The notes beneath the pieces were generated by a model, which saw nothing but the letters and a program-made list of their open reading frames with translations, was not told where the DNA came from and ran no database searches. Shown in pieces: positions 12,966-15,119 of a stretch of DNA of 15,119 bases; the stretch's first letter is position 1; each line of letters starts with the position of its first letter. The translations under genes and the position numbers were made by a program. The stretch comes from JAYFRE01 sp034926235 (GTDB lineage: Bacteria > Pseudomonadota > Alphaproteobacteria > Rhodospirillales > Magnetospirillaceae): NCBI GenBank assembly GCA_034926235.1, contig JAYFRE010000024.1:1-15119 (forward strand). Direction: 5' to 3'.

Positions 12966-14954
12966 GTGAAAAAATGGCTTTTGCCCGTTCTGGCCTTAGC
13001 GGCGTGGTCCGCCCCGGCCCTGGCGGGCCCCGCAACCTTGTCCCAGAGCGACGTCCAAACATATCGCCAGGCTTTCGACGCCTTGCGCCAGGAACGCTAT
13101 GACCGGGCGCTCGACATCGCGTCCCGGGCGAAGGACCCGCTACCGGCCAAGTTGATCCGCTGGGCATATCTGTCTTCCCCCAATTCAGGCGCCCTGTTCG
13201 CCGACATCACGGCCTTCATCCGCGCCAATCCCGATTGGCCCAGGAACGACCTTCTGTCCCGCAGGGCCGAAGAGGCGATCTCGCTCGTCACGCCGCAAGA
13301 ATCGGTGCTGGCCTGGTTCAAGGACCGCGAGCCGGTGACGGCTGGCGGCGCCATGGCCTATGGCCGCGCCCTGATCGCGCAAGGCCAGATCGACAAAGCC
13401 GCATCCATCTTGCGCGACGCCTGGCTGTCCAACGGATTCGGCCAGACCCAGGAGCAGGACTTTCTGAACGAATTCGGCACCTTCCTGACCGTTCGGGATC
13501 AGTGGGAACGGCTCGACCGATTGTTATGGGACGGCCAGGATCAAGCGGCGCGCCGTCAGATGGCGCGCGTCGATCCTTCTCTGCAGACCTTGGCAGCGGC
13601 GCGGATGGCGCTGGCCAAGGGCGACGCCAACGCCTGGAGCTTGGTCGAACAGGTACCCCAGACGCTGCGCAACGATCCGGGCTTGATCTATCAACAGCTT
13701 CGCAACCACCGCGTGGCCGAACGCAACGATCAAGCCATCGCGTTGCTGTCGCATCCGTCCTATGGGCAGGGACATCCCGGCCTGTGGTGGACCGAGCGGG
13801 CGATTCTGGCACGCCGCCAGCTTCAATTCGGCCTTGTTTCTCAGGCCTATGCGCTGGCGCGCGACCATGGACAGACCAAGGGCGTAACCTTCGCCGACGG
13901 CGAATGGCTGTCGGGTTGGATCGCTCTGCGCTTTCTGGGCGATGGTCAGACAGCCCTGGCCCATTTCGCGCATATGTATGAGCGGGTCGGCGCGCCGCAA
14001 AGCCTGTCGCGCGCGGCCTATTGGGCTGGCCGGGCGGCGGAAAGCCTGGGACGTAAGGATGAAGCCGCCTCCTGGTACGGGCAGGCGGCCCGCCATGTCA
14101 CCAGCTTCTACGGCCAGCTCGCCTCGTCCCGCATCGGCCGGGATTACCGTCCGCCCCTGCCCGCCGAGGCCGTGCCGACGATCGAAGAAAAGCAGGCGTT
14201 CGAGCGCCATGAATTGGTGCGTCTGGCGCGCCGCCTGTCCGAAATCGGCGAGGAAGACTATTTGCCCGTCATCCTTCTACGCTTGACCGAACAGGCGAGC
14301 CGGCCCGGTGCGCGCGTCCTGACGGCGGCGCTCGCCGCCGAGCTGAACCGGCCCGATATCGGCGTCAGCATCGCGCGCCGTACCGAACGCCAGGGACAAA
14401 TCTTAAGCGCCCGTGGCTATCCGCGCCCGCGAATAGCCACGGGCAGCGCCACCGAGGAAGCTTTGGTGCTGGGTTTGATCCGCCAGGAAAGCGGCTTTTA
14501 TCAAAAGGCCGTCAGCTCGGTTGGCGCGCGCGGTCTGATGCAGCTCATGCCCGCCACCGCCGAGCAGGTCGCCAAACGGCTGAACATCTCCACGGGCAAG
14601 AAAAAGGGGGCGCTGACCACGGCCCTGGTCGAAGACCCCGCTTTCAACGTCACCTTAGGCTCTGCCTTTCTCGGCGATCTTCTCGACCGATTCGGGGGGT
14701 CCTACATCCTGGCCGTGGCCGCCTACAATGCCGGTCCATCCCGGGTCAACCGCTGGCTGGACGATTATGGCGATCCCCGCTCGCCGCAGATCGATCCGAT
14801 CGATTGGATCGAAAGCATTCCTTATGGCGAAACCCGGAACTATGTTCAACGGGTGCTGGAAGGTACACAGGTCTATCGGCAACGATTAAAGGAAGGCTCC
14901 GCGAGCCAACCGCTGGATAATGATCTCGTTCGCGGCAGGGGGAATAATGGCTAA
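12966..14954 (+). CDS. slt: Soluble lytic murein transglycosylase, periplasmic
   Basis: A 662-residue exported lytic transglycosylase (Slt70-like, GH23). It cleaves the MurNAc-GlcNAc bond in peptidoglycan, forming 1,6-anhydro ends. From the GTG, a signal peptide with KKW, a hydrophobic core and an APALA-G cleavage site is visible (about 1-20). A long alpha-helical superhelix follows (about 30-480). The C-terminal lysozyme-like domain has catalytic E508 in GLIRQESGFYQ, then ARGLMQLMPATA, AVAAYNAGPSRVNRW and IPYGETRNYVQRVL. An upstream in-frame ATG at 12900 would add 22 residues and bury the signal peptide; the GTG with GAGG at 12951-12954 is therefore preferred, though the 11-nt spacing is long. 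It overlaps pgpA by 8 bp. Confidence 0.93.
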   Translation: MKKWLLPVLALAAWSAPALAGPATLSQSDVQTYRQAFDALRQERYDRALDIASRAKDPLPAKLIRWAYLSSPNSGALFADITAFIRANPDWPRNDLLSRRAEEAISLVTPQESVLAWFKDREPVTAGGAMAYGRALIAQGQIDKAASILRDAWLSNGFGQTQEQDFLNEFGTFLTVRDQWERLDRLLWDGQDQAARRQMARVDPSLQTLAAARMALAKGDANAWSLVEQVPQTLRNDPGLIYQQLRNHRVAERNDQAIALLSHPSYGQGHPGLWWTERAILARRQLQFGLVSQAYALARDHGQTKGVTFADGEWLSGWIALRFLGDGQTALAHFAHMYERVGAPQSLSRAAYWAGRAAESLGRKDEAASWYGQAARHVTSFYGQLASSRIGRDYRPPLPAEAVPTIEEKQAFERHELVRLARRLSEIGEEDYLPVILLRLTEQASRPGARVLTAALAAELNRPDIGVSIARRTERQGQILSARGYPRPRIATGSATEEALVLGLIRQESGFYQKAVSSVGARGLMQLMPATAEQVAKRLNISTGKKKGALTTALVEDPAFNVTLGSAFLGDLLDRFGGSYILAVAAYNAGPSRVNRWLDDYGDPRSPQIDPIDWIESIPYGETRNYVQRVLEGTQVYRQRLKEGSASQPLDNDLVRGRGNNG

Positions 14955-15119
14955 GACACCATCCTTGCGCGATCCTGCCATCCTGATCGCCACCTGGTTC
15001 GGGGCAGGCTTGCTGCCCAAGGCTCCCGGCACCTGGGGGTCTCTTTTCGCCCTGCCCTTCGCCTGGCTCATGGTCGCCGCAGGCGGCGCGCCGTTGCTAG
15101 GCGGCGCGGTGGTGGTGCT
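14947..15119 (+). CDS. pgpA: Phosphatidylglycerophosphatase A, 5' part
   Basis: The first 57 codons of a gene that runs off the right end. The translated start has IATWFGAGLLPKAPGTWGS (about 14-32), the hallmark N-terminal motif of PgpA, followed by a hydrophobic membrane segment. PgpA removes phosphate from phosphatidylglycerol phosphate in the inner membrane, the last step to phosphatidylglycerol. The ATG overlaps the slt stop (TAA at 14952-14954) by 8 bp, and an AGGGGGA Shine-Dalgarno lies at 14938-14943 within slt, so the two genes are likely co-transcribed. The catalytic part is outside the window. Confidence 0.88.
   Translation, partial: MAKTPSLRDPAILIATWFGAGLLPKAPGTWGSLFALPFAWLMVAAGGAPLLGGAVVV

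Noticed and set aside
1..15119. CRISPR arrays, toxin-antitoxin pairs, phage or mobile-element genes, tRNA genes
   Set aside because: No regularly spaced repeats, transposase or integrase motifs, tRNA-like cloverleaves or small paired ORFs were seen; gene content is core metabolism throughout.

Overview
The window is a block of conserved housekeeping genes from a high-GC Alphaproteobacterium, most likely a Rhodospirillales/Rhodospirillaceae-like organism. That placement is an inference from protein style and gene order (folK-rpoZ-rsh-acpS-lepB-rnc-era-recO-parC, with dapA-smpB nearby), not from a database search. There are no tRNAs, rRNAs, insertion sequences, CRISPR arrays, phage genes or signs of recent transfer. 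The only clear compositional anomaly is a short AT-rich intergenic island at about 10,030-10,106.

Layout. Positions 104-10,003 hold ten genes, all on the minus strand. Read in transcription order they are folK (folate synthesis), rpoZ (RNA polymerase omega), rsh (bifunctional (p)ppGpp synthetase/hydrolase), acpS (holo-ACP synthase), lepB (signal peptidase I), rnc (RNase III), era (ribosome-assembly GTPase), recO (recombination repair), parC (topoisomerase IV subunit A) and a nitroreductase. Spacing is tight: rsh/acpS and rnc/era overlap by 4 bp. The larger gaps, before rpoZ (103 bp) and before lepB (131 bp), carry promoter-like sequences, so at least two or three transcription units are likely.

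Positions 10,107-11,316 hold a plus-strand pair, divergent from folK: a LabA/NYN-domain putative ribonuclease overlapping by 14 bp with a family 5 (UDGb-type) uracil-DNA glycosylase. The pair converges on smpB (tmRNA partner), which follows dapA (lysine/diaminopimelate synthesis) on the minus strand. Divergent from dapA, a 254-bp intergenic region with opposed promoter candidates leads to a secreted soluble lytic transglycosylase and then to the first 57 codons of pgpA (phosphatidylglycerophosphatase A), which runs off the window.

Together the genes cover stringent response and transcription (rpoZ, rsh), lipid and envelope building (acpS, lepB, dapA, slt, pgpA), RNA processing and ribosome rescue (rnc, era, smpB, NYN protein) and genome maintenance (recO, parC, UDG). 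I saw no convincing undescribed multi-gene system. The items most worth a second look are the 16-bp palindrome abutting the NYN gene start, the coupled NYN-UDG pair, the valine at the quinolone-contact position of ParC, the missing pdxJ between rsh and acpS, and several stem-loops at gene ends and in the slt leader.
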